Assembly: GCF_009301415.1 (NCBI RefSeq)
Contig: NZ_CP045072.1
Location: 469,501 to 533,500, forward strand
Length of the DNA stretch: 64,000 nucleotides
From: Paracoccus kondratievae
Lineage (GTDB): Bacteria > Pseudomonadota > Alphaproteobacteria > Rhodobacterales > Rhodobacteraceae
Reading direction: 5' to 3'
The notes under the pieces were generated by a model that saw only the letters and a list, made by a program, of their open reading frames with translations, searched no databases and was not told where the DNA came from. This document shows, in pieces, positions 1 through 10,177 of the stretch. Positions within the stretch are counted from its first letter, which is position 1. The number at the start of each line of letters is the position of its first letter. A program made the position numbers and the translations under genes.

Positions 1-359
1 CCGCGCAGCATGGCTTCAAGCACATGATCGGCCCGGATCAGCAGGTGATCGGCGTTGATCTGGCAGGGGGTGTGGCGGTTGCCGATATGCCAGGCGAGAC
101 GGGGCAACGGTCCCTCGACACGCAGACAGGGCTCCAGCGCGGCGGCGACGCCGATAAGCCGCCCGTCCTCAAGCTGCAGCGCGTCACCGGGGTCAAGGCT
201 GACTGTTTCGGGCAGATCGGCAAGAAAGGACAGCCCGCTACGCGAAGTCATGCGCTTGCGGCGTAGAAAGCGGCCCTCATAATCAAGGGCCACAGTATCG
301 TCGGCACAGTCAGCGTTGCGGACCACCGCGACGGCGCGCAGGGTTTGGGGCGCGATCAT
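1..359 (-). CDS. ureE: Urease accessory protein UreE (C-terminus beyond window)
   Basis: Nickel metallochaperone that helps deliver Ni to the urease active site in the cytoplasm. About 119 residues are visible, starting at the ATG at 357-359. The N-terminal peptide-binding-like domain is followed by the metal-binding segment with the signature GNRH (His about residue 96) and then LLIRADHVLEAML, typical of UreE. The C-terminal, often His-rich, tail lies off the left edge. The gene follows ureC and a small DUF1127 gene on the same strand, so it belongs to the urease operon; ureF and ureG would be expected further left. Identification rests on the conserved GNRH block and on context. Confidence 0.93.
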   Translation of the reverse strand, partial: MIAPQTLRAVAVVRNADCADDTVALDYEGRFLRRKRMTSRSGLSFLADLPETVSLDPGDALQLEDGRLIGVAAALEPCLRVEGPLPRLAWHIGNRHTPCQINADHLLIRADHVLEAMLR

Positions 360-378
360 TGCTGCGCCCCCCGGTTTG

Positions 379-600
379 TCAGAACCAGATGCGGTCGCTG
401 AAAACGTGATGAACGATCCGGTCGCGGGTCAGACCCATGCGGGCCAGTTCTGCGTCGGATTTCGCCTCCAGCGCCTCGATCTCGGCGCGGCGCGAATGTT
501 TCTCGATATATGCTTCGGTCCCGCGCGAAAGCCATTTCAGGAATGCATCGAGCTTGGCCGGAAGGCGGGGCGAAGAAAGGTTGGTTGTGGTTGTCGTCAT
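379..600 (-). CDS. DUF1127 family small protein
   Basis: A 73-residue protein starting at the ATG at 598-600. The middle and C-terminus (SRGTEAYIEKHSRRAEIEAL, then the DAELARMGLTRDRI segment) match the short arginine-rich DUF1127 family: an amphipathic helix followed by an LxxMGLxR-type motif. Family members in alphaproteobacteria are small, basic and often linked to RNA or phosphate/stress physiology; some have been shown to bind RNA. The role here is unknown. It sits between ureC and ureE, where no extra gene is usual. A small stem-loop (arms TGCAAT/ATTGCA at 686-691 and 697-702) lies between the ureC stop and this gene. The family call is fairly secure; membership of the urease transcript is inferred from spacing. 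Confidence 0.8.
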   Translation of the reverse strand: MTTTTTNLSSPRLPAKLDAFLKWLSRGTEAYIEKHSRRAEIEALEAKSDAELARMGLTRDRIVHHVFSDRIWF

Positions 601-721
601 GGGAAACCCTTTCGTTATTGGCGAATGGCTTCCTCCCCTGACTGCGAACATAGCTGATTTTTGCGTTCATGGCCATGGCGTCTTTTGCAATGCTGCATTG
701 CAGCGGCGACGTAAAGGGTTC

Positions 722-2422
<1,701 letters not shown>

Positions 2423-2432
2423 GATATCCTCT

Positions 2433-2741
2433 CTAATCCAGCGGGCCCATGACCGCGCTGTTGAAGCCATGGACCTCGCGCCGGCCGGCAAGCGGGATCA
2501 GCCGCACCTCGCGGCGCTGGCCGGGTTCGAACCTGACAGCAGTCCCCGAAGCGATATCCAGACGCATGCCCCGTGCCGCCGTGCGATCAAAGTCGAGGCC
2601 GGGATTGGTTTCGGCGAAATGGAAGTGACTGCCGACCTGTACCGGGCGGTCGCCGGTATTGGCGACCATCAGCGTGATCGCCTGACGGTCGGCGTTCAGC
2701 GTGATCTCGCCCCCGGCCGGAAAGATCTCGCCCGGGATCAT
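2433..2741 (-). CDS. ureB: Urease subunit beta
   Basis: Structural beta subunit (102 residues) of the UreABC holoenzyme. It begins [13 protein letters not shown] and carries the conserved [17 protein letters not shown] and [18 protein letters not shown] blocks, ending near HGFNSAVMG. Its ATG overlaps the stop of the upstream ureJ gene by four bases (ATGA), implying translational coupling. A longer frame reading back into ureJ exists but lacks UreB similarity, so the ATG at 2739-2741 is preferred. Confidence 0.98.
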   Translation of the reverse strand: MIPGEIFPAGGEITLNADRQAITLMVANTGDRPVQVGSHFHFAETNPGLDFDRTAARGMRLDIASGTAVRFEPGQRREVRLIPLAGRREVHGFNSAVMGPLD

Positions 2742-3286
2742 GGCATCACCGCCAGCGCGACGCCCGCCGCCGCCGTGGCCGCGCCAAGAAACCGGCTTGC
2801 CCCCAGCCGGCCAAGGCCGATGCCGGCCAGATGCAGCGCCGTTGTTGCCAGCACAAAGCCTGCTGCATAGGCGACAAGACCCGACGCCGGTCCCTCGGCA
2901 CCATGGGCATGGCCGTGCATCAACCCGAACAGTGCCACCGCTGGCAGGGCAAAGGTCAGCGACGGGCGCAGGGCCAGCGCCACGGCCAGCCCCAGGATGA
3001 TTGACGAGGCCAGGATCATCGGCTCGACCGCGGGCAGGGCGATCCCCGCCGCCCCCAGCGCGCCGCCCGCGACCATCGCCCCGACAAAGGCAAGAGGCAG
3101 CGCCCAGATACCGCGCGGATCGCGTGCGGTTGCAGCCCAAAGCCCAACCGCCACCATAGCCAGCACGTGATCGGTTCCGCCCAGGGGATGCGCCCAGCCA
3201 GCCGCAAAGGGCGAGACATGGCCGGCATGACCGGGATGGGCCAGCGCCGCGGTCGGCATCAGCAGCAGGGGAAGAACACGTTTCAT
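2738..3286 (-). CDS. ureJ: HupE/UreJ family membrane protein (probable nickel permease)
   Basis: Polytopic inner-membrane protein of 182 residues with an N-terminal signal-like segment, then about six hydrophobic helices. Histidine-rich motifs typical of HupE/UreJ are visible: HPGHAGH just after the signal, [12 protein letters not shown], and [11 protein letters not shown]. Family members are secondary transporters that supply Ni (or Co) for urease or hydrogenase. Its position between ureA and ureB, with a four-base overlap with ureB, fits a role in Ni supply to the urease made by the same operon. Transport function is inferred from family and context. Confidence 0.93.
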   Translation of the reverse strand: MKRVLPLLLMPTAALAHPGHAGHVSPFAAGWAHPLGGTDHVLAMVAVGLWAATARDPRGIWALPLAFVGAMVAGGALGAAGIALPAVEPMILASSIILGLAVALALRPSLTFALPAVALFGLMHGHAHGAEGPASGLVAYAAGFVLATTALHLAGIGLGRLGASRFLGAATAAAGVALAVMP

Positions 3287-3295
3287 GGCAGCCTC

Positions 3296-3598
3296 TCAGC
3301 GGATGGGGTTATGGACGGTGACAAGCTTGGTGCCGTCCGGGAATGTGGCCTCAACCTGCACGGCGTGGATCATCTCGGCGATGCCCTCCATGCATTGATC
3401 GCGGGTGATGACATGGGCTCCGGCCTCCATCAGATCGGCGACCGAACGGCCGTCGCGCGCGCCCTCGACCACGAAATCCGAGATCAGCGCGATTGCCTCG
3501 GGGTGGTTCAGTTTGACGCCGCGGGTCAACCTGGCGCGCGCCACCATGGCGGCGACCGAGATCAGCAGCTTTTCCTTTTCGCGGGGGCTCAGGTTCAT
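3296..3598 (-). CDS. ureA: Urease subunit gamma
   Basis: Small structural subunit of urease, 100 residues, the standard length. It begins [20 protein letters not shown] and contains the conserved [25 protein letters not shown] block and the C-terminal [18 protein letters not shown]. It lies between ureD (13-base gap) and ureJ (9-base gap) on the same strand, inside the urease operon. Confidence 0.99.
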   Translation of the reverse strand: MNLSPREKEKLLISVAAMVARARLTRGVKLNHPEAIALISDFVVEGARDGRSVADLMEAGAHVITRDQCMEGIAEMIHAVQVEATFPDGTKLVTVHNPIR

Positions 3599-3611
3599 CC
3601 TGGGGGTTCCT

Positions 3612-4418
3612 TCAGCTTTGCCAGACGCGGGGCAGGGGGCCGGGCCGGATCGCCCGGATCAGACGCATCAGCGCCTGACGCAGCTCCCACCCGTCGGGGG
3701 CCATCAGCCGTGCCACAAGTTTGCCGTCAAAGGCGCTGGCGGCGCCCTCTGGACCCATTGCCAGGCGCGCGCGTTCCAGCCGGTCAGCGGCATCGGGGGC
3801 GACCAGAACCAGCGTGGCAAAGGCGCGGCAGCCCCCCAGCATCGCCGGGCCGGTTGCGGCCAGTGCCCGGTCGGTCAGGCGCAGGTTTTCGACAAAGACC
3901 GGACGTCCGTCACGGCTGATGCGGCGGCGGTCGCTAAGATCCAGACGGGTCACGGTTTCGCCCATGGCGGCGCGGCCAAGGATCAGCACCTCGGCCCAAA
4001 GGCAGGTTGCCGAGCCGGTCAACGTCACCTCTTGTTCACGGACAAGCGCGGCACCATCGAAAAGGATCGTCTCTTGCGGCAACAGGTCCAGATGAGCCCC
4101 ATCAGCAACCGTATAGTGCGCGCTGACCCGCGCCCGACCGGTGACCGAGCGATAGGCGCGCTCTGCCGTCTGAGTCGTTACGACCAGATGTGTGCCGGGC
4201 CCCTGAGTGACGGAGATCTCGATCCGGTCGCCGCCGGTCAGCCCCCCCGAGGTGTTCAGCAGCACCAGCTCGCAACCTGCTGCCGGGGGCAACATGGCCC
4301 GGGCGCTGCCTGACTGATGCAGCCGCGCAAGCCGGGTCGCGCCGCCGCCAAGGGCGAAGTCTGCGCGAATCTGGCCTTGTGCGCGGGGCAACTGGCAGGA
4401 GATCGTCTGATGCAACAT
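3612..4418 (-). CDS. ureD: Urease accessory protein UreD
   Basis: Scaffold protein (268 residues from the chosen start) that docks on apo-urease with UreF and UreG during nickel insertion. Conserved features are [16 protein letters not shown] (about residues 72-87), [25 protein letters not shown] and the C-terminal RIWP-like end (LPRVWQS). The ATG at 4416-4418 is preceded by an AGAGG ribosome-binding site and gives the usual start; an in-frame extension reaching 4520 has no family similarity. It is the first gene of the operon, so the operon promoter should lie in 4419-4617, shared with the divergent purA. Confidence 0.95.
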   Translation of the reverse strand: MLHQTISCQLPRAQGQIRADFALGGGATRLARLHQSGSARAMLPPAAGCELVLLNTSGGLTGGDRIEISVTQGPGTHLVVTTQTAERAYRSVTGRARVSAHYTVADGAHLDLLPQETILFDGAALVREQEVTLTGSATCLWAEVLILGRAAMGETVTRLDLSDRRRISRDGRPVFVENLRLTDRALAATGPAMLGGCRAFATLVLVAPDAADRLERARLAMGPEGAASAFDGKLVARLMAPDGWELRQALMRLIRAIRPGPLPRVWQS

Positions 4419-4426
4419 CGGGGCCT

Positions 4427-4449
4427 CTTTGCCTGAAGCATCGGCAAAG
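4427..4449. promoter_or_regulatory. Inverted repeat upstream of ureD (possible operator)
   Basis: Perfect 7-bp arms CTTTGCC (4427-4433) and GGCAAAG (4443-4449) separated by nine bases, 9 bp upstream of the ureD start. The arrangement would suit a dimeric repressor acting on the urease operon, or a hairpin in its short leader. I cannot assign a regulator; it does not match the NtrC consensus. Confidence 0.35.
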
Positions 4450-4617
4450 GCGGGTGATGAGTGCAAGAAAACGGACCAGTTTTGCCAGCATGATCCCGTT
4501 TCTGCGCGAAATGCGGGCAATCTGGCGAATTTGCAGGCAAGGCGGAATGCGCTTTCCCCGCGTGGCTTCGGCCATTATACGGTTTGCGGCATTCAATGAC
4601 CGCAAGGGGATAGCACA

Positions 4618-5910
4618 ATGGCCAATGTGGTGGTCGTCGGCGCGCAGTGGGGCGACGAAGGCAAGGGCAAGATCGTTGACTGGCTGTCGGAGCGCGCCGA
4701 TGTGATCGCGCGCTTTCAGGGCGGCCACAATGCCGGCCACACGCTGGTCATTGGCAATCAGGTTTTCAAACTGTCGCTGCTGCCTTCGGGCATCGTGCGC
4801 AAGGGCAAGACGGCAGTGATCGGTAACGGCGTGGTGCTGGATCCCTGGTCCCTGTTCGCCGAGATCGACAAGCTTGCCGGTCAAGGCGTCGAGATCAGCC
4901 CCGAGAACCTGATGATCGCCGAGAACACTCCGCTGATCCTGCCGCTGCATCAGGACCTTGACAAGCTGCGCGAAGAGGCCGCTGGTGCCTCGAAGATCGG
5001 CACTACCGGTCGCGGCATCGGCCCGGCCTATGAGGACAAGGTTGGCCGTCGCAGCATCCGTGTCGCCGATCTGGGCGATGAGGAGACGCTGGATTCCCGC
5101 CTTGACCGCCTGCTGGCCCATCATGACGCGCTGCGTCAGGGCCTGGGCGCGGCCCCCATCGACCGGGCCGAGCTGCGCGCCAGGCTGCTTGAAATCGCGC
5201 CAAAGCTTTTGCAATACGCGCAGCCGGTCTGGAAGGTGATGAACGATGCCCGCAAATCGGGCAAACGCATCCTGTTCGAGGGTGCTCAGGGCAGCCTTCT
5301 CGACATCGACTTCGGCACCTATCCCTATGTCACCAGTTCGACCACCATGTCGGGCATGGCGGCCAGCGGCACCGGGCTTGGCCCCTCGGCGATCGGCTTT
5401 GTGCTGGGGATCGTCAAGGCCTATACGACGCGCGTCGGCGAAGGTCCCTTTCCGACCGAGCTGGAGGATGCCGACGGTCAGCGTCTGGGCGAGAGAGGCC
5501 ATGAATTCGGCACCGTCACCGGCCGCAAACGCCGCTGCGGCTGGTTTGATGCGGTTCTGGTGCGCCAGACCTGCGCCATCTCGGGCGTGAACGGCATTGC
5601 GCTGACCAAGCTGGATGTGCTGGACGGTTTCGAAACGCTGAAGATCTGCACCGGCTATGACGTCGATGGCCAGCATTACGACCATCTGCCCACCGCTGCC
5701 GCCCTGCAGGCCCGCGCCAAGCCGATATACGAAGAGATGGAGGGCTGGGAGGAATCGACCCAAGGTGCGCGCAGCTGGGCTGATCTGCCCGCGAATGCGA
5801 TCAAATACGTTCGCCGCATCGAAGAGCTGATCCAGTGCCCGGTGGCGCTGCTTTCGACCTCGCCCGAGCGGGACGATACCATCCTTGTGACCGATCCCTT
5901 CGCCGATTGA
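4618..5910 (+). CDS. purA: Adenylosuccinate synthetase
   Basis: Catalyses the GTP-dependent conversion of IMP and aspartate to adenylosuccinate, the first committed step to AMP. The 430 residues match the family. Landmarks are WGDEGKGK (about residues 11-18, GTP/IMP-binding loop with the catalytic Asp), [44 protein letters not shown], and [12 protein letters not shown]. The ATG is preceded by a purine-rich AAGGGGATA. It is transcribed divergently from the urease operon and is followed within five bases by a DUF2842 gene. Confidence 0.99.
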   Translation: MANVVVVGAQWGDEGKGKIVDWLSERADVIARFQGGHNAGHTLVIGNQVFKLSLLPSGIVRKGKTAVIGNGVVLDPWSLFAEIDKLAGQGVEISPENLMIAENTPLILPLHQDLDKLREEAAGASKIGTTGRGIGPAYEDKVGRRSIRVADLGDEETLDSRLDRLLAHHDALRQGLGAAPIDRAELRARLLEIAPKLLQYAQPVWKVMNDARKSGKRILFEGAQGSLLDIDFGTYPYVTSSTTMSGMAASGTGLGPSAIGFVLGIVKAYTTRVGEGPFPTELEDADGQRLGERGHEFGTVTGRKRRCGWFDAVLVRQTCAISGVNGIALTKLDVLDGFETLKICTGYDVDGQHYDHLPTAAALQARAKPIYEEMEGWEESTQGARSWADLPANAIKYVRRIEELIQCPVALLSTSPERDDTILVTDPFAD

Positions 5911-5914
5911 AAAG

Positions 5915-6127
5915 ATGGATCTGAGGACGCGCAAACTCTGGTCTCTGGTCATCTTGCTGGTCGGGCTGCCGCTGTATATCGTCGTGGCGGTGACGCTGGT
6001 GAACTGGATGGACCGGACCTGGGGGCGCCAGCCGATCCTGATCGAGCTGGCGGTCTATGTGGGTCTGGGGATCCTCTGGGCCTTGCCCTTTCGCAAGGTC
6101 TTTACCGGCATCGGCAAGGACGAATGA
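5915..6127 (+). CDS. DUF2842 membrane protein
   Basis: A 70-residue protein with two hydrophobic segments (about residues 10-30 and 42-60) and the pattern MDLRTRKLWSLVILLVGLP...WALPFRKVFTGIG, characteristic of DUF2842. This family is common in alphaproteobacteria and has no known function. It starts four bases after the purA stop, and its stop overlaps the next ATG (ATGA), so it is probably co-transcribed with purA and the thiamine pyrophosphokinase gene. Confidence 0.88.
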   Translation: MDLRTRKLWSLVILLVGLPLYIVVAVTLVNWMDRTWGRQPILIELAVYVGLGILWALPFRKVFTGIGKDE

Positions 6128-6768
6128 ACAGGCTGTCGAGCGCCTGTCCGGTCACGCTGATCGGCGGCGCGCCGGTCAGCCGTGCTGATCTGGATCAGGC
6201 ACTGGCGGTTGCCCCGGTGGTCGCTGCCGCTGACAGCGGTGCTGATACCGCGCTGAGCCATGGGCTGATCCCGGCGGCGGTCTGGGGTGATTTCGACAGC
6301 ATTTCGGCCCGTGCCCGTGCCGAAATCCCTGCCGAGAACCAGCATCCCGTCGCCGAGCAAGACAGCACCGATTTCGAAAAATGCCTGCAGCGCCTGGATG
6401 CGCCCTTTGTGGTCGCGGTCGGGTTTTCAGGTGCGCGTCAGGATCATTTCCTTGCGGCGCTGAGCGTGATCGCCCGCGGTATCGGCCCGCCGTGCCTGCT
6501 GATCGCGGGCGAGGATGTGATTGTGCGCCTGCCCTCACGACTGAGGCTGGATCTGCCGCCCGCGACGCGGGTGTCGCTTTTCCCGATGGGCCCGGCGCGG
6601 GGAACTTCACGCGGGCTCAGGTGGCCGATCGGGGGGGTGGAGTTCGCGCCCGGCACCCGGGTCGGGACCTCGAACCAGGCTGACGGAGCTGTCGAGCTTA
6701 CCTGCGAGGGGCAGATGTTACTTATTCTGCCGCGCGAGTGCCTGCAAATACTTACGACCGCGCTTTAA
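6124..6768 (+). CDS. Thiamine diphosphokinase
   Basis: Transfers a diphosphate from ATP to thiamine to make the cofactor ThDP. Of 214 residues, the N-terminal half carries the signature motifs AADSGADTALSHGL, WGDFDSIS and QDSTDFEKCLQRL, and then GARQDHF in place of the more common GGRxDH. The C-terminal beta domain (about 140-214) ends SNQADGAVELTCEGQMLLIL. Its start overlaps the DUF2842 stop by four bases. No thiamine biosynthesis genes or THI-box riboswitch are seen nearby, so it may serve salvage or recycling of thiamine. Confidence 0.9.
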   Translation: MNRLSSACPVTLIGGAPVSRADLDQALAVAPVVAAADSGADTALSHGLIPAAVWGDFDSISARARAEIPAENQHPVAEQDSTDFEKCLQRLDAPFVVAVGFSGARQDHFLAALSVIARGIGPPCLLIAGEDVIVRLPSRLRLDLPPATRVSLFPMGPARGTSRGLRWPIGGVEFAPGTRVGTSNQADGAVELTCEGQMLLILPRECLQILTTAL

Positions 6769-6843
6769 CAGGCTGCTGGCGCCGGACCAAGCCTTGCACA
6801 CCCTTGGCAAAAGCGCCAACCTCGCAGGTGAAGGAGAGATATC

Positions 6844-8013
6844 ATGCCAGTCAAGAACCGCTTTGCAGAACTCTTGCCGGAAATCACCGCGTGGCGCCGC
6901 GATTTCCATGAGAACCCCGAGTTGGATTACGCTGTGCATCGCACCGCGGGCCGGGTCGCGGAACTGCTGCGCAGCTTTGGTCTGGACGAGGTGGTCGAAG
7001 GGATCGGCCGTACCGGCGTCGTCGGCGTCATCAAGGGGCGCAGCAACACGAGCGGTCGTGTGATCGGCCTGCGCGCGGATATGGATGCGCTGCCGATTCA
7101 TGAAAAAACCGGGGCGGAATATGCCTCAAAAACGCCTGGTGTCATGCATGCCTGCGGGCATGACGGCCATACCGCCATGCTGCTGGGTGCCGCGAAATAC
7201 CTGGCCGAGACGCGCAATTTCGACGGTACCGCCGTGGTTATCTTCCAGCCCGCCGAAGAGGGTGGTGCTGGCGGTCTTGCCATGGTTCAGGATGGTCTGG
7301 TTGATCGCTGGGGCATTCAGGAATTTTATGGCATGCACAATATGCCCGGCTATCCGGTCGGCGCTTTTGCCATTCGTGAAGGTGCGATGATGGCTGCCGC
7401 CGATCAGTTCGAGATCACGGTTACCGGCAAGGGTGGCCACGCAGCCAAGCCGCATGAGGCGATTGATACGACTCTGGTCGCGGCGCACATCATCGTGGCT
7501 TTGCAATCCATCGTGTCGCGCAATGTCGATCCGCTGAAAAGTGGCGTGGTCTCGGTTTGTGTCGTCCAGACCGACTCGATGGCGCATAACGTTATCCCGC
7601 AGGTGGTCATGCTGAAAGGCACGGCCCGTACCCTTGATCCCGAGGTGCGCGACCAGATCGAGGAGCGGGTGCGGGAGGTTGCTGCCCACACCGCCGCCGC
7701 CTTTGGCGCACGTGCCGAGGTGGAGTATGAGCGCGGCTATCCGATTACCATGAACCACCCCGAGGCTACAGGCCATGCAGCCGAAGTTGCGCGGCAGATC
7801 GCGGGCGATGTGAATATGGACATGCTGCCGCTGATGGCAGGCGAAGATTTCAGCTATATGCTGAACGAACGCCCGGGGGCCTATATCTTTCTGGGCAATG
7901 GGGACACTGCCATGGTCCATCACCCCGCCTATGATTTTGACGACAATGCCATCCCGGCCGGGTCAAGCTGGTATGCCGGCATGGCCGAGGCGCGGATGCC
8001 GATTCAAGGGTAA
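6844..8013 (+). CDS. M20 family metallo-amidohydrolase (hippurate/N-acyl amino acid hydrolase type)
   Basis: Predicted di-metal amidohydrolase of 389 residues that cleaves an acyl-amino acid or similar amide; the substrate cannot be read from sequence. M20 motifs in order: WRRDFHENPEL near the N-terminus, GLRADMDALP, MHACGHDGHTAMLLGAA (metal-binding Cys/His and Asp), FQPAEEGGAGG (catalytic and metal-binding Glu), GKGGHAAKPHEAIDT in the lid/dimerisation domain, and MAGEDFSYM near the C-terminus. The start has a strong GAAGGAGAG ribosome-binding site. No signal peptide is seen, so the enzyme is cytoplasmic. It is followed by two hairpins and then the convergent lpdA. Confidence 0.92.
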   Translation: MPVKNRFAELLPEITAWRRDFHENPELDYAVHRTAGRVAELLRSFGLDEVVEGIGRTGVVGVIKGRSNTSGRVIGLRADMDALPIHEKTGAEYASKTPGVMHACGHDGHTAMLLGAAKYLAETRNFDGTAVVIFQPAEEGGAGGLAMVQDGLVDRWGIQEFYGMHNMPGYPVGAFAIREGAMMAAADQFEITVTGKGGHAAKPHEAIDTTLVAAHIIVALQSIVSRNVDPLKSGVVSVCVVQTDSMAHNVIPQVVMLKGTARTLDPEVRDQIEERVREVAAHTAAAFGARAEVEYERGYPITMNHPEATGHAAEVARQIAGDVNMDMLPLMAGEDFSYMLNERPGAYIFLGNGDTAMVHHPAYDFDDNAIPAGSSWYAGMAEARMPIQG

Positions 8014-8021
8014 CTGTCGTG

Positions 8022-8042
8022 CCGGGGGCCGTCTGCCCCCGG
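8022..8042. terminator. GC-rich stem-loop downstream of the amidohydrolase
   Basis: Stem CCGGGGGC (8022-8029) with GCCCCCGG (8035-8042), 5-base loop, followed by ACCCCCGAGGATATTTG. This hairpin-plus-tail looks like the intergenic GC-hairpin element I recall being repeated in Rhodobacterales genomes, so it may be a repeat family member acting as a terminator. There is only one copy in the window, so the repeat claim is from memory. Confidence 0.5.
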
Positions 8043-8072
8043 ACCCCCGAGGATATTTGATCACGAAAGAAG

Positions 8073-8095
8073 AAGGGGGCCTTTGGACCCCCTTT
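8073..8095. terminator. Bidirectional terminator between amidohydrolase and lpdA
   Basis: AAGGGGG (8073-8079) pairs with CCCCCTT around an 8-base spacer, with TTT on one side and A-rich sequence (AAAGAAGAA) on the other. It can end both converging transcripts. It lies just downstream of the lpdA stop codon on the minus strand. Confidence 0.65.
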
Positions 8096-8100
8096 GCCGT

Positions 8101-9492
8101 TCAGAAGTGGATGGCGCGGCCATAGGCCGATAGTGTGGCCTCGTGCATCATCTCCGAGAGCGTCGGGTGCGGGAAAACCGTCTCCATCAGCTCAGCCTCG
8201 GTCGTTTCGAGCGTGCGGCCGACGACGTAGCCCTGGATCAGCTCGGTCACCTCGGCGCCAACCATATGGGCGCCCAGAAGCTCGCCGGTCCTGGCGTCGA
8301 AAACTGTCTTGATGAGGCCCTCGGGTTCGCCAAGGGCGATAGCCTTGCCGTTGCCGATGAAGGGGAAGCGGCCGACCTTGACTTCGTAGCCTGCGGCCTT
8401 GGCCTTTTCCTCGGTCAGGCCCACACTGGCGATCTGCGGGTTGCAATAGGTGCAGCCGGGGATTGAGTTCGGCTTGATCGGGTGGGGGTGGCCGCCCGCG
8501 ATAAGCTCGGCCACCATCACGCCCTCGTGGCTGGCTTTATGTGCAAGCCACGGCGCGCCCGCCACGTCGCCGATGGCGTAAAGCCCCTCGACACCGGTGC
8601 GGCAATATTCGTCGGTGACGACATGGGTCCGGTCGATTTTGCCCCCCAGCTTTTCCAGCCCCAGGTTTTCGACATTGCCCACGATGCCGACTGCCGAGAT
8701 GACCGTATCGAACTCCTGCGTCTCGGTCTTGCCGCCGGTCTCGATATGGGCGGTGACCTTGCCTTTGGCGCGGTCGAGTTTCTTGACCGTCGCCTTTTCC
8801 ATGATCTTCATGCCTTGCTTGATGAACTGCTTTTTGGCGAGCGCCGAGATTTCGGCATCCTCGACCGGCAGAACGCGGTCCATTACCTCGACCACCGTGG
8901 TGTCTGCGCCTAGCGTGTTGAAGAAGCTGGCAAATTCAATGCCGATTGCGCCTGAGCCGATGACCAGAAGCTTTTTCGGCATGCGCGGCGGTTGCAGTGC
9001 GTGTTTGTAGTTCCAGACCAGATCGCCGTCGGGTTCGAGTCCCGGCAGCTCGCGGGCGCGGGCGCCGGTCGCCAGAACGATGGATTTTGCGATAACTTCT
9101 TCGGTCCCCTTGTCGGTCTTGACGCTGATCTTGCCGGGGGCGGTCAGTGAGGCCTCGCCCATGATCACAGTGACCTTGTTCTTTTTCAGCAGGTGGCCGA
9201 CACCGCCGGCAAGCTGTTTGGCCACGCCGCGCGAACGCTGCACCACCGCGCTGAGATCATAGCCGATCCTGTCCGCCGAGAGCCCGAATTCCTTGGCGCG
9301 ATGCATGAGGTGAAAGACCTCGGCCGAACGCAGAAGCGCCTTGGTCGGGATACAGCCCCAGTTCAGGCAGATGCCGCCCAGATGCTCGCGCTCGATGCAG
9401 GCCACTTTCAGCCCCAGCTGCGCGCCGCGAATGGCGCAGACATAGCCGCCAGGGCCGGAACCGATCACCACCATGTCGAAGCTCTGCGCCAT
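8101..9492 (-). CDS. lpdA: Dihydrolipoyl dehydrogenase (E3)
   Basis: FAD enzyme that reoxidises dihydrolipoamide in 2-oxo acid dehydrogenase complexes with NAD+. Of 463 residues: FAD-binding GSGPGG (11-16), redox-active disulfide GGICLNWGCIPTK (Cys42 and Cys47), NAD-binding VIGSGAIGIEFASF, second FAD motif YAIGDVAGAPWLAHKA, and the C-terminal active-site HPTLSEMMHEA. The ATG at 9490-9492 is the conserved start. It stands alone here, away from pdh or suc genes, so which complex it serves is not shown. A 14-bp LacI-type operator sits 26 bases upstream and is also found before maeB, suggesting control with central carbon metabolism. Confidence 0.98.
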   Translation of the reverse strand: MAQSFDMVVIGSGPGGYVCAIRGAQLGLKVACIEREHLGGICLNWGCIPTKALLRSAEVFHLMHRAKEFGLSADRIGYDLSAVVQRSRGVAKQLAGGVGHLLKKNKVTVIMGEASLTAPGKISVKTDKGTEEVIAKSIVLATGARARELPGLEPDGDLVWNYKHALQPPRMPKKLLVIGSGAIGIEFASFFNTLGADTTVVEVMDRVLPVEDAEISALAKKQFIKQGMKIMEKATVKKLDRAKGKVTAHIETGGKTETQEFDTVISAVGIVGNVENLGLEKLGGKIDRTHVVTDEYCRTGVEGLYAIGDVAGAPWLAHKASHEGVMVAELIAGGHPHPIKPNSIPGCTYCNPQIASVGLTEEKAKAAGYEVKVGRFPFIGNGKAIALGEPEGLIKTVFDARTGELLGAHMVGAEVTELIQGYVVGRTLETTEAELMETVFPHPTLSEMMHEATLSAYGRAIHF

Positions 9493-9517
9493 GGATGTCC
9501 CCCTATCAGAAAAGATA

Positions 9518-9531
9518 GTTCAGCGTTAAAC
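9518..9531. promoter_or_regulatory. LacI-type operator candidate upstream of lpdA
   Basis: GTTCAGCGTTAAAC, an imperfect palindrome with the CG centre typical of LacI-family operators. The nearer edge is 26 bases from the lpdA ATG. The same 14-mer occurs at 53662-53675 at exactly the same distance from maeB. A central-carbon LacI regulator such as CceR of Rhodobacter sphaeroides is the obvious candidate, but that is inference. Confidence 0.55.
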
Positions 9532-9537
9532 CATTTT

Positions 9538-10119
9538 TTAAACGTCAGCAAGCGACAGCTTGCCCGAGACAAGCGCGCCGTAGCCGCCCGCCTCCATCAC
9601 GCGGATTTCCGCCTCTGTCGGGGTTCGTCCGAGCGCGGCGTTTCGCCATGGAAAGCGGCCGAACTTTGCGATCGTATCGCGATGCAGTTCGGCGTGGCGC
9701 AGGTTCTCGCCGGGCATGAATTCGCGGAACAGCTCAACCGCGCGGTGCTGATTGATCAATTCCTCGGAGTGCTCAAATGGCAGGTAGAAGAACTGTCGTG
9801 CCGGCGGCTGGATCTGCAGGTCGAAGCCTTGGGCGATGGCCGCATCCGCTGTCTTGAGCGCCAGGGCGTCGGTTGCAAATGCGCGCGGGTCCTCGCGAAA
9901 CATGTTGCGCGGGAACTGGTCGGTCAGGATCAGGGCAGCCAAGGCACCCTCGGGCGTCGTGGTCCAGTCCGGGACCAGATCGGCGGCCGTTTCCCATAGC
10001 GAAAGAAAGCGCGTGCGGATGGTATCGTCCAGGGCATCCGAGCGGGCGTACCAGCCTTTATCGCCCACCTCGTCAATCCAGAAGCGGTTGATCTCTTGAG
10101 GGGTCGCGGTGTTGGTCAT
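9538..10119 (-). CDS. DUF924 family protein
   Basis: A 193-residue soluble protein with the DUF924 pattern: RFWIDEVGDKGWYARSDALD at the N-terminus, LILTDQFPRNMFREDPRAFATD in the middle, FFYLPFEHSEELINQ and the C-terminal FGRFPWRNAALGR. The fold is alpha-helical and the biochemical role is not established. It lies upstream of lpdA on the same strand, 45 bases from the lpdA start; the LacI-type operator in that gap suggests lpdA has its own promoter. Confidence 0.88.
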   Translation of the reverse strand: MTNTATPQEINRFWIDEVGDKGWYARSDALDDTIRTRFLSLWETAADLVPDWTTTPEGALAALILTDQFPRNMFREDPRAFATDALALKTADAAIAQGFDLQIQPPARQFFYLPFEHSEELINQHRAVELFREFMPGENLRHAELHRDTIAKFGRFPWRNAALGRTPTEAEIRVMEAGGYGALVSGKLSLADV

Positions 10120-10177
10120 GGCCTTGCTCTCCGGTTTTCAGGGATGGTTGCAAAGCCGGGCGCTGGCCGCAACCCCG

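Noticed and set aside
4450..4617. NtrC or sigma-54 promoter for the urease operon
   Set aside because: I looked for TGGCAC-N5-TTGC and for the TGCACC/GGTGCA NtrC palindrome on the minus strand and found neither.
6121..6844. TPP riboswitch near the thiamine diphosphokinase gene
   Set aside because: No THI-box sequence (such as CUGAGA and ACCUGAUC-like elements) precedes the gene; it begins inside the preceding coding region.
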